A stretch of 16,920 bases of DNA from DAOTXN01 sp034435435 (GTDB lineage Bacteria; Chloroflexota; Anaerolineae; S140-20): assembly GCA_034435435.1 (NCBI GenBank), contig DAOTXN010000051.1, forward strand, positions 1 to 16,920, given 5' to 3'. Below the pieces are notes generated by a model. The model searched no databases, was not told the DNA's origin, and saw only the letters and a list, made by a program, of their open reading frames with translations. A program made the position numbers and the translations under genes. This document shows positions 5,018 to 13,100 of this stretch, one piece after another (position 1 is the first letter of the stretch; each line of letters begins with the position of its first letter).

Positions 5018-7630
5018 TCACCTTTTGACCAGCGACACACGCTCGGCGGTCAAAGCTCTGGCTTCTGCTTGCGCCGCGTCGTACAGGTCTATCGGGAAGC
5101 GCCCGTGCAGCGGGCTGAGCCGGGCCCCCAGCGCCGAGCTGTAATACATCAGCCAGGCCACAGGCTTGCCCAGGCTGCTGAGCCGGGCCGAGCGACGCAG
5201 CTCGGCCAATCCGGCGTCGTCCCACCCGCCCAAGAGGCCAGCGAAAAAGCAAAACACGGGCAGCGAGGGTAGCAAGGCGATAAAGAACAACAATACGCTG
5301 GTGATCTGGTGAATCTCGGCCCCGCCCATGGCGTTCCCCAACCCGCGCAGCCAGGCCCAGTTGGCCAACCCCGCCAGCAGCGGCGCGCCGACTGTCTGCC
5401 ACCCATAGATGCGAAAGGGCAAGATCAGGCGCCGGTTGAGCCACCAGGCCACCACATTCTTGGTGGATAGCGCGATGAGATAAGCCAGCACCAGCCCGGT
5501 CAACTCCAGAGTTGGCATGAGCAGAAACATGAACGCGATACGGATGATCTGCTCCATGATCAGCAGCCACATTTTCAAGTCGGGTCGCCCGACGCCCTCT
5601 TGCAGGCGGTCGGCAAACCAGGCCGGAAACTGGATCATCCCCCACACGCTCATCACCATCATCAGCCCGGCCGCCCGTTTATAGTCATCGCCCAGCGCGC
5701 CCAGAATAAAGCGGTCGCCCACGCCGATGAGGGCCGAGGCTACAAATGCGCTGAAAAAGCCGCCATACTTGAAGCCTTGCGCTACATAATAGCGCGTCAG
5801 CGCCAGCCGGCCGTGGCTAAAGGCCTCTGAGATGGCCGGCATCAGTCCATAGTACAGCCCGCCCACGGCGCTGTAGGCCAGCAGCAGGCCGTTGGGTGAT
5901 ACCACGTCCCAGTTGCCCTGCACCTCGGTCCAGTTGAGGATATAGGCAGCCACCAGAATCGTCTGCACGGTATAGCCCAATGCCCCGGCCACGCCTGCGC
6001 CCATCACAGGCGCACCGTACTTGAGCGCGCTGGCGACCGTCCCTCGGTCAAAGTGGGCCAGGAACAGCACACCGGCATTATAACCCAGGCGCTTGAGCAA
6101 CACATAGCCCACGGCAAACACCAACACCTGCGTCAGATAGGCGCCGATGGCCAGACCAAAGACCCCGCCCATGCTTTGGCCGAAAACCGGATGGTCGGCT
6201 CCCCAGCGGGTAAACAGGTACACCGTGGCCGATTGGACGACGACAGGAGCCAGGTAGATGATCAAATTGAGCGCCTGATCATAGTCGTGCTTTTGATAGG
6301 CGCGCAGGGTGTTCTGAAACACGGTGAGAAAGCCGGGGAATTGGATGAGGGCGTGCAAGATCAAATAGTAGCTCAAAAAGGCGTAGCGGGTGTGGGGCGC
6401 GATAAAAGCCGCCGCCAGCATCATCAGTCCCAACTGGATCGTGCCGGTGATGGCCTGCCACCACACGTAGAACTGGGCATATTTGATGCTCTCGCGCGGG
6501 TCATCCACGCGCCGCTCGGCAAAGAACTTGACCAGCGCCGTCGCCGTGCCCCAGTCGAAAAAGATCCACAGAGTCGTAAAGAATGTGGTGACCACCGACC
6601 ATGCGCCGCGCGCCTGAGCCGACTTGAGCAGCTCGCCGTAGAGTACGTATTGCTGATAGATCATGAGCACGATAAAAAGCGCCAGCCCTACCGCGACCAG
6701 GAACAGGAACCCCGCCAGTGGGCGGTGAAAGCCGACCTCTTCCCAGGGGCTGTGTTGCAATTTGTCGTAGCGCCGGGTGTTGGCGACGATACGGTCGAGG
6801 GCTTCGGGGTGGCGGCGGCTGTAACGCCGCACGCCCACAAAAATGCTCCCTGTCCCGGCCAGCATGAGGCCCAGCGCCGCCGCCAGCGCGGTTTGTTCCT
6901 GCGCGTGGGGCACCGGCGAGCCGGGGTAATCGGCGTAGCTGAGGGGTGTGTCGCCCGCCGCCCGCACGGCCAGGTGGTAAACCAGATAATTCCAATAGGG
7001 CCATTCCAGCAGGTCGGGGTTGTGGGCCTCGTCGCGGGTGGGCCAGGGGGTGAATACATACACCCAGCCGTTACCTGCCGCAACCCGACCCAAAATCAGC
7101 TCGTGGCTGTCGGCGGTCCACACCAGGGCCTCGATCGGGGCCTCGGCGCTCGCGCCGGTCACCAGGGAACGGGCCTGGATCTGCGGCGCAGAGGTCCACG
7201 TGATTTGCTCCAGTAGGGGGTCCTGCACGCCGGGGACCGGTTGGATAGAGATGTCCTCGGCCCCCCAACCCCCGCCCCAGCCCAGCCCGAGCTGGCCCAA
7301 CGCTACCAGCCGCGCGTCGAGCTGTGGGCCGACGAACAGCATGATGCCCAATCCGCGCTCGCGCACGGCCTGGATCACGTCGGCGGAGGGCCAGGCGTTA
7401 TAGACGATGATGGCCTGGGCCTGGTCCAGGTTATCTACGATTTGCAGATGGTCGGTGAGCGTGATGGCCTGGCGGACGGGATCGCCAGCCTGTTGGGCGC
7501 CGGCTTGTTCCACATAATAGACTCGGACGGGAGCAGAGGCGCTGGTGGAGCGAGCGTCTCCCGCTCCCACCAGAAAAGGTCCCGCGATCAGCGCGAGCAA
7601 CAAGGGCCCGAGCCAAAGGATGCGTTTCAT
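5018..7630 (-). CDS. MOP-type polysaccharide flippase fused to an N-terminal extracytoplasmic amidotransferase-like domain
   Basis: An 870-residue membrane protein. The ATG at 7630 follows CAGGAGAT and opens a clear signal peptide (residues 1-24, KRILWLGPLLLALIAGPFLVGAG); the longer frame to 7984 runs over the promoter and is not used. Residues about 34-225 form an alpha/beta domain (VRVYYVEQ, AQAIIVYNAWPS, GLGIMLFVGPQ, GRVAAGNGWVYVFTPWPT) resembling class I glutamine-amidotransferase-like domains. It has no cysteine anywhere, so it is not a catalytic amidotransferase; binding or sensing is more likely. A membrane helix (247-267) and a cytoplasmic stretch follow, then another helix (305-326) and about a dozen more to roughly 830. 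This second part resembles Wzx/MurJ-like lipid-linked polysaccharide flippases (RGAWSVVTTFFTTLWIFFDW, the YQKHDYDQALN loop). The inferred role is export of a glycan-lipid across the membrane. The fusion is in one uninterrupted frame. Confidence 0.75.
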   Translation of the reverse strand: MKRILWLGPLLLALIAGPFLVGAGDARSTSASAPVRVYYVEQAGAQQAGDPVRQAITLTDHLQIVDNLDQAQAIIVYNAWPSADVIQAVRERGLGIMLFVGPQLDARLVALGQLGLGWGGGWGAEDISIQPVPGVQDPLLEQITWTSAPQIQARSLVTGASAEAPIEALVWTADSHELILGRVAAGNGWVYVFTPWPTRDEAHNPDLLEWPYWNYLVYHLAVRAAGDTPLSYADYPGSPVPHAQEQTALAAALGLMLAGTGSIFVGVRRYSRRHPEALDRIVANTRRYDKLQHSPWEEVGFHRPLAGFLFLVAVGLALFIVLMIYQQYVLYGELLKSAQARGAWSVVTTFFTTLWIFFDWGTATALVKFFAERRVDDPRESIKYAQFYVWWQAITGTIQLGLMMLAAAFIAPHTRYAFLSYYLILHALIQFPGFLTVFQNTLRAYQKHDYDQALNLIIYLAPVVVQSATVYLFTRWGADHPVFGQSMGGVFGLAIGAYLTQVLVFAVGYVLLKRLGYNAGVLFLAHFDRGTVASALKYGAPVMGAGVAGALGYTVQTILVAAYILNWTEVQGNWDVVSPNGLLLAYSAVGGLYYGLMPAISEAFSHGRLALTRYYVAQGFKYGGFFSAFVASALIGVGDRFILGALGDDYKRAAGLMMVMSVWGMIQFPAWFADRLQEGVGRPDLKMWLLIMEQIIRIAFMFLLMPTLELTGLVLAYLIALSTKNVVAWWLNRRLILPFRIYGWQTVGAPLLAGLANWAWLRGLGNAMGGAEIHQITSVLLFFIALLPSLPVFCFFAGLLGGWDDAGLAELRRSARLSSLGKPVAWLMYYSSALGARLSPLHGRFPIDLYDAAQAEARALTAERVSLVKR

Positions 7631-7712
7631 GTTTATCTCCTGTCTATGAACCTGGATTGCCAACGTCTTTACGGGCCCCTCGGATGCTGGCAGCGCCGTT
7701 AAAACGCCGCAT

Positions 7713-7741
7713 ACTATAGCACAATTGCACGGGAATGGGAA
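7713..7741 (-). promoter_or_regulatory. Promoter of the flippase-fusion gene
   Basis: On the minus strand TTCCCA (7741-7736), a 17-base spacer and TATAGT (7718-7713) lie about 80 bases before the ATG at 7630. The -10 is good and the -35 moderate. Its -35 is six bases from the -35 of the promoter facing the other way. Confidence 0.55.
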
Positions 7742-7747
7742 ACAGGT

Positions 7748-7776
7748 TTGCGTCGCCGTGGAGCGTCGAGTATAAT
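7748..7776 (+). promoter_or_regulatory. Promoter of the DLWWH-family membrane protein
   Basis: TTGCGT (7748-7753), a 17-base spacer and a perfect TATAAT (7771-7776). The predicted start of transcription near 7783 leaves about 45 bases before the ATG at 7830, or 17 before the alternative GTG at 7800. Confidence 0.65.
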
Positions 7777-7829
7777 TCGGGCGCACGCGATGTGACTGTG
7801 TGGAAGGACCTTTTGACGCCGAGAACAAG

Positions 7830-9368
7830 ATGTCCATTCGTCCCAGACCTCTGACGACTCTTTCCACCGACCAATTGTGGATATTGGTTATTCTAGTGAC
7901 GTTGTTGATCCTCGGCTGTGCGCGCGCTCTGCCGCCGAATGATCTTTGGTGGCACGCTCGCGTCGGCGACGAGATCCTCAACACCGGTCACATCCCACGC
8001 ACTGACGTCTATTCGCTCACCGAACACGGCCAGTCCTTTTTTTATCAGAGTTGGCTGGCCGAAGTGTGGATGGCGCTCATTTTGCGGCTGGGCGGCGTGC
8101 GTTTGCTGGTGCTCATGCGCGCCCTCATCAGCACGGCGATGTTCGGGGGCGTGCTTTGGCTGTGCTGGCGCGCCGGCGGCGGCGACCGGCGCGCTGCATT
8201 GCCCCCGGCCCTGATTGCTATTGTGTTGGGCCTGGGCAATCAAACCGTGCGCCCACAGTTGTTCGCCTATCCGCTCTTTGTAGGGGTGTATGCCCTTTTG
8301 CGGCGGCATCGGCGCGTCCAGAGTGACCGGGCGATCTGGCTGATCCCGGTGTTGATGACAGTGTGGGTCAACGTTCACGGCTCGTTCGCCCTGGGGTTGG
8401 GGTTAGTCTGGCTGTTCACCGGGGGTGAAATTTTGAGCCGGGCCATGCCGGCGTGGGCCGGAGGAAAATCCGTCGCACACGCCAAGACGCTGCTCGCGGT
8501 GGCTGTCCTCAGTACGGGGGCGCTGTTCGTGAACCCACGGGGCGTCGAGATCATCGCTTACGTGTCCGACTTGCTCACCGATGCGCCCAGTCAATCGTTG
8601 GGCGCTGAGTGGCAGCCGCCTGACCCCAAAGCCGGCCTGGGCAAGAGCTTTTACGCCGCAATGCTGTGGGGAGTGGTCATGCTGGCGCTGGCGCGCCCAG
8701 CGTTGCCGCTGACCGACCTGCTGCTCTTTGCGGGTTTTGCGTGGCTCGGAGCGGCCGGGGTGCGCTATGTGGTGTGGTTTGGCGTGGTGGGCATGCCGAT
8801 AGTGGCAACGGCCATGTCCCGCGTGCCCTGGGCCGACCTGGCCCGCTGGCGCGACCGCCTGGCTCGCACCGTGGTCGGGGGCCGGTTTATCTACGGCGAT
8901 GGGACAGGGTATCCGGGCTTTCGGCGGCTGGCGCTGGCAGCGCTGGCCGGGGTCTCGCTGGCGATTGCGCCGTTGTTCTTATTTTACCCGGTCGAGACGA
9001 TATGGTTGGACGAGGCCACGGGCGTGGACGCTGTGGATTTTATGGAACGGCGCGGACTCGTGGGCCACCGGCTGTTCAATGAGCTGGGGCGCGGCAGTTA
9101 TCTGATCTGGCGCTTCGGACCGGCCCAGCCGGTGTTTATCGACCCGCGCTTTGAGCTGTATGCGCTGGAGCATTTTGAAGATTATCTCAAGCTGAGCAAG
9201 GCCGAAGCGGGGTTTGAGGCGTTGCTGGCGCGGTACGATTTCGATGTGTTATTGCTCGACGCCGCGTCGCAGGCGCGCCTGGTCGAGTGGCTGAACGCGC
9301 GACCGGAGCAGTGGCAAAGATTGTTCTCGGACGAGGTGACGCTGCTCTACCAACGGGTGGAAAAATAA
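7830..9368 (+). CDS. Polytopic membrane protein of the DLWWH family, possible GT-C-like glycosyltransferase
   Basis: A 512-residue integral membrane protein. A first helix (16-30) is followed by a loop with PPNDLWWHARVG (35-46) and IPRTDVYSLT (55-64), then SWLAEVWMALIL (74-85) and roughly nine further membrane segments to about residue 390. The C-terminal 120 residues are soluble and contain SYLIWRFG, VFIDPRFELY and DVLLLD. From memory, this combination marks a widespread bacterial family with an acidic residue in the first extracytoplasmic loop, as in GT-C lipid-sugar-dependent glycosyltransferases; the activity is unproven. The ATG at 7830 has only a weak GAG site. An in-frame GTG at 7800 would add ten residues and also lacks a clear site, so the start is uncertain. 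Divergent transcription from the flippase gene and a shared promoter region suggest a common role in envelope glycan assembly. Confidence 0.7.
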   Translation: MSIRPRPLTTLSTDQLWILVILVTLLILGCARALPPNDLWWHARVGDEILNTGHIPRTDVYSLTEHGQSFFYQSWLAEVWMALILRLGGVRLLVLMRALISTAMFGGVLWLCWRAGGGDRRAALPPALIAIVLGLGNQTVRPQLFAYPLFVGVYALLRRHRRVQSDRAIWLIPVLMTVWVNVHGSFALGLGLVWLFTGGEILSRAMPAWAGGKSVAHAKTLLAVAVLSTGALFVNPRGVEIIAYVSDLLTDAPSQSLGAEWQPPDPKAGLGKSFYAAMLWGVVMLALARPALPLTDLLLFAGFAWLGAAGVRYVVWFGVVGMPIVATAMSRVPWADLARWRDRLARTVVGGRFIYGDGTGYPGFRRLALAALAGVSLAIAPLFLFYPVETIWLDEATGVDAVDFMERRGLVGHRLFNELGRGSYLIWRFGPAQPVFIDPRFELYALEHFEDYLKLSKAEAGFEALLARYDFDVLLLDAASQARLVEWLNARPEQWQRLFSDEVTLLYQRVEK

Positions 9369-9403
9369 AAACTCCCGTAACTGCTCACCCTGGTCGCTCT
9401 TTG

Positions 9404-9470
9404 GACAGGATTAACAAGATTTACAGGATTTTTCCAGGAATTCTATCCTGTGAATCCTGTGAATCCTGTC
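9404..9470. repeat. Inverted AGGATT/AATCCT hairpin built of 9-bp repeats
   Basis: The left arm 9404-9430 (GACAGGATTAACAAGATTTAC then AGGATT) pairs with the right arm 9444-9470 at 23 of 27 positions. The right arm is three tandem 9-mers close to AATCCTGTG. It lies just after a stop codon, between converging genes. I remember similar AGGATT/AATCCTGT stretches scattered in many environmental bacterial genomes, so it is probably an interspersed intergenic repeat. Confidence 0.65.
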
Positions 9471-9523
9471 AAATGGCTTCGGGTTTGCCGCTTTTACGCA
9501 TTTGGGCTGAGTAATTACAAACT

Positions 9524-9552
9524 CCCACCGACTTTTCGGTGGGCGTTTTTTT
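9524..9552 (+). terminator. Rho-independent terminator after the DLWWH membrane protein
   Basis: The stem CCCACCGA (9524-9531) pairs with TCGGTGGG (9536-9543) over a four-base loop, followed by CG and a T run from 9545. The T run reaches into the stop codon of the converging gene. It is strong in the plus direction; on the other strand the downstream T content is poor. Confidence 0.85.
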
Positions 9553-10130
9553 TAGCGGCTCACGCGGCGACGGACCACACCTGCGCCGATCAACAGGATG
9601 GCCAGACCTAGGCTGGCTCCTACCCATTCTATGCTGACGCCCGTTTTGGGCACCTGGCTGGTAGATGCGGTTGGCGCCGGGGGAGGAGCTGCCGGAGCAG
9701 GCGGCGGCGGCGCTTGAGTGGGGGCCGGAGGTGCGGGCGTGTTCGTTCGCGGCGGCGCAGTTGTGGCGGGCGGCGGCGTGTTCGTCGGCGTGGCTGGCGC
9801 GGATGTATTTGTAGGCGTGCCTGGCGCAGGGGTGTTGGTCGGCGTGGCCGGCGCGGAGGTGTTGGTTGGCGTGGCCGGCGCGGAGGTATTTGTGGGTGTG
9901 CCCGGCGCGAACGTGTTGGTTGGTGTGGCGAGCGCGGGTGTGTTCGTCGGCGTGGCCGGTGCGGATGTGTTGGTGGGCGTGGCAGACTCGACAGGCGTGT
10001 TGGTCGGTGTGGGGAATTGGGCCAGCGTCTCCGCCGCGACCATCGACGCGGGTTTTAGCAGCAAGAGGACGACAGCAATGCCTACCGCATATATTAAACC
10101 GACCTGGCCCGCGCGCGCCAATTGTTTCAT
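9552..10130 (-). CDS. PTNT-repeat surface protein with C-terminal VPKTG-type anchor
   Basis: A 192-residue exported protein. The ATG at 10130 follows GAGGAAAAG at good spacing; the longer frame to 10172 lacks a site. A signal segment spans residues 9-32 with a likely cut near VAAETLA. Residues 52-123 are eight tandem nine-residue units of the form PTNTSAPAT, followed by a proline/alanine-rich linker (about 124-155). The C-terminus reads VPKTG, then a hydrophobic stretch (IEWVGASLGLAILLIGAG) and RRRVSR, the order of a sorting signal. Known sortases use LPxTG or variants; VPKTG would be a variant, and no sortase is in this window. It may simply be membrane-anchored. It is the last gene after the DUF11 protein, 45 bases downstream and probably cotranscribed. 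The repeat region looks like a flexible stalk. Confidence 0.8.
   Translation of the reverse strand: MKQLARAGQVGLIYAVGIAVVLLLLKPASMVAAETLAQFPTPTNTPVESATPTNTSAPATPTNTPALATPTNTFAPGTPTNTSAPATPTNTSAPATPTNTPAPGTPTNTSAPATPTNTPPPATTAPPRTNTPAPPAPTQAPPPPAPAAPPPAPTASTSQVPKTGVSIEWVGASLGLAILLIGAGVVRRRVSR
9762..9977 (-). repeat. Eight tandem 27-bp units encoding the PTNT stalk
   Basis: Eight in-frame 27-base units encode nine residues each, with consensus PTNTxAPxT. Substitutions between units are mostly at the fifth to eighth residues. The exact multiple of the codon length means copy-number change would alter stalk length without breaking the frame. Confidence 0.8.
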
Positions 10131-10175
10131 GCTTTTCCTCTTTCTGTCGTTGATGTGATGTTCAGGCTCCACACG

Positions 10176-13100
10176 CTAATGGTTCTTGGTGACGAGAGGA
10201 AGGTATAGGCTTCCCTGACTTCCGACCTGAATAGCGCCATACGTCGAGATGTTGTTACTTTCGATAGCTTCGATCACCATGCCGTAACTTTCGTTCCACA
10301 AATAATCAAAGGTTACGTCGGCCTGGGCGTACACTTGATAGGCATCCGCGGCGACTATATCGGTGATGACAAAGGTGCACACCATCTCGTCGCCGGCCGG
10401 CAAACCGGCCGGTATACACATGTAGGGCATACGCTCTTGGGAGTGACCTGCATCCGGGTACCATCCTCCCACGTGGTCAAAAACGTTCACCGGCGGGCCG
10501 GCCGGCGTAAAACCGCTCTTTTTGAGATACAGCTCGACGATGAACCAACCGGCAGAGGTATTGGAGGCATTGACGACATTGTCCTTGCCCTGGTTACGCA
10601 CGGTCAGGGCAAAGGTGATTGGTTCACCTGCGGCCAGGCTTTGCGGTGAGACTTGTAGCTCGCCCAATACCAGATCGGGTCCACGCAAGATGTCCAGATC
10701 GGTGCTGCTGTTGTTACTCGGATCGCTCTCAAAGGCCAATACGGCGGTGCTGTGGCCGATGTCCACCGTGTTGGAAATGACCCATACATCTGCCGGTATC
10801 GTGTCGGACAATTGAAGCCGGAATTGAACCGAACCGGACGCGCCAGGACCGAGATCCCCTACCCAGTGGGTATAAACGTTAGACGCCACCACCTCCCAAT
10901 CCCTCGGGTCAAACAGGGTAGCATAAGGCGGTAATGGGCTAAAGGTATCGGTGATCACCACGTTGGTCAAGGTCACGTCCGCGTCGTTGACATTGGTGTA
11001 GGTGATAGTGTATAGCAAAAGCTGCCCTTCGTCAACCGTCACATTGCCATCGTCTTTGGAGATTTGTAGGTCGTAACGCGGAATTTCCTCCACCGTGAGC
11101 GGCGCCAGTGGGCCAGAGGGCGGCAATTGAAACGCGTCGGTTGCAGCCTCCAGGTGGTTATAGTAGGTGCCCGAGCGGGCGTACAAATCGACCCAGGCCC
11201 GGAAGCTCAAGGTCACGGTTTGTTGAGAACCTGCCGCAATGCTCCCCCATACCACGGGCGCAGTCTGCGCCGGGGCCGGTGTGGCTCCCACGACGCTGTC
11301 GAAGGTGACCGAGAGCGGGAGCGTGTCGGTCAGACGCAGAGTGACGGCCTGATCGGTTTCGTTGTACAGGGTAATCGTATACGTCACGAGATTGCCGGCT
11401 ATCACCGAGGCCGGTGAGACCGATTTGTTTAACCGGACCGTAGGCAGCCCTTGTACGATCACCGGTGCGGTTAAATCGGTGCCGGGGACGTCAATCATGC
11501 CATAGGGCGAGGCCGCGTCCCATGCCTCGCCGACGACCTGGTTGTAATACGCGCCGCTGGGCATTTCAGTCTGGGTGCTGGCGTGAAAGATAAACTTGAG
11601 TGTTTTGGTTTTGTCCAGCCGGCTTATTTGCCACACTACCTGTTGGCCCTGCACCTGGCTGGGAGCATCGCCCTCTACCATCTCGACAAAGCTGAAACCG
11701 TTGGGTAGGGTGTCGGTCAGCACAATGTTGGCCATGTTTTTGGTCGAACCGTTGTAAAGCGTGATCGAATACGTCACGATGGCGCCGGCCTGTATTTGTC
11801 CCGGCTGGGCTGTTTTATACAGGCCAACGCCAGGCATGACCTCAACTTTGACGTCGTTTAAATAGACCTCCAATTCTTTCTCCAGCGTGACAGGGGTGGA
11901 GGCGCTGATGCCTTCTATCAGGTTGTACTGAGGCCCCAAATTGACATAAGCCCGCACCTTGAACACGATATTCTCTTTGCCCTCCGCAGTGGTGTAGGGT
12001 ATCTCCCACACGAGCGGAGCGGTGCTCACCGGGACGTGGCTGCTGGTCATCTCGATGAATTCAAAGCCGAACGGCAGCGTGTCGGTCACGCGGATACCCG
12101 AAACCGGCGCGTTGGTCTTGTTCGTGACCTGCAAGTTGTATTCGACCGTGCCAAAGGGGCCGATTTCTTTGGGAGTGGGCGTCTTTTTCAGCACCACTCC
12201 TTTGACCACGTTGATCGTCGCCGTTTTGAGCGGGATACAGATGTCTGGGTTGGCTGCTGCAGCGTAGGCCTGGATGCCGCTGTAGTCTTTGGGGGCCGCG
12301 GGCGCTCTGAGCTGGAATCGCAACTGTACCTGTCCAGACGCGGGCAGGTCAATGCCCGACCACACCAGGTTGTCCCCTACAATGTCGGGCTCGGGTGTGC
12401 CGGGCAACACACCTAGATACGTAAAGTCCGCGTGCTTGGCGTAGGTCACGCCGATGTCGTCCACAGGTTGGGCCGGGCTGCGCAGGTTGTTGCTCAAGGT
12501 GAGCGTCACCGTGGTGGTTCCACTCACTGCCACCTTGCTGGGATAATAGGCGTGCAACAGGTCCACGTGCGGCTTGACGTACACCGGGGCCTCTTTGGCG
12601 GCATTCAACCAGTACCAGCCTTCGGGCAGATCGGTGGTGTGAACGCCGAACATCCCCACGAGCTGATAGACCTTGCGCTTGTCCTCGCTGGCCAGGTCAT
12701 TGCACCAGGTGGTTCCGGCCCCCTCGCCCACAATCTGCACGTCAAAGGTGTGCTCCCAATTGTTGGCCTGATTGGGCAAAAGCTCGACCATTGGATCTAT
12801 CGTGTACTCGTAGAGCTGATTTCCGTCCTTTTCAAAACCAACAGGCAACAGGTCTACGAACGCCGTTGCAAAATAGGATTGGAGCCGGGATTGGTTGGCA
12901 TAGCTGACCGAATATTCAAAGCTCTCTCCCTGCACGATGGGGATGGGATGGGGCGGGTCGGCCAGCTTACTGCCGACGATGGGCGAAAGCACCTGTACCT
13001 CGGCGGTGTTGATGCCGCAGATGTATGTGTCGGGGCTGAATCCATTGACTTTGTTTTTGTACTTGGACAGCGGCTCGCCGTCCACGAGGGCGTGGAAGGA

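Noticed and set aside
6053..7216. A 387-residue plus-strand open frame inside the flippase-fusion gene
   Set aside because: Its composition is that of an antisense frame (many His, Gln, Gly, Arg), with no ribosome binding site or domain. The minus-strand protein has coherent membrane segments.
7631..7984. Upstream extension of the flippase-fusion gene to an ATG at 7984
   Set aside because: It would cross both promoters and the divergent gene; the ATG at 7630 has a good ribosome binding site and begins a clear signal peptide.
9762..9977. Regular 27-bp repeats as a CRISPR array
   Set aside because: The units are directly adjacent, without unique spacers, and encode protein in frame.
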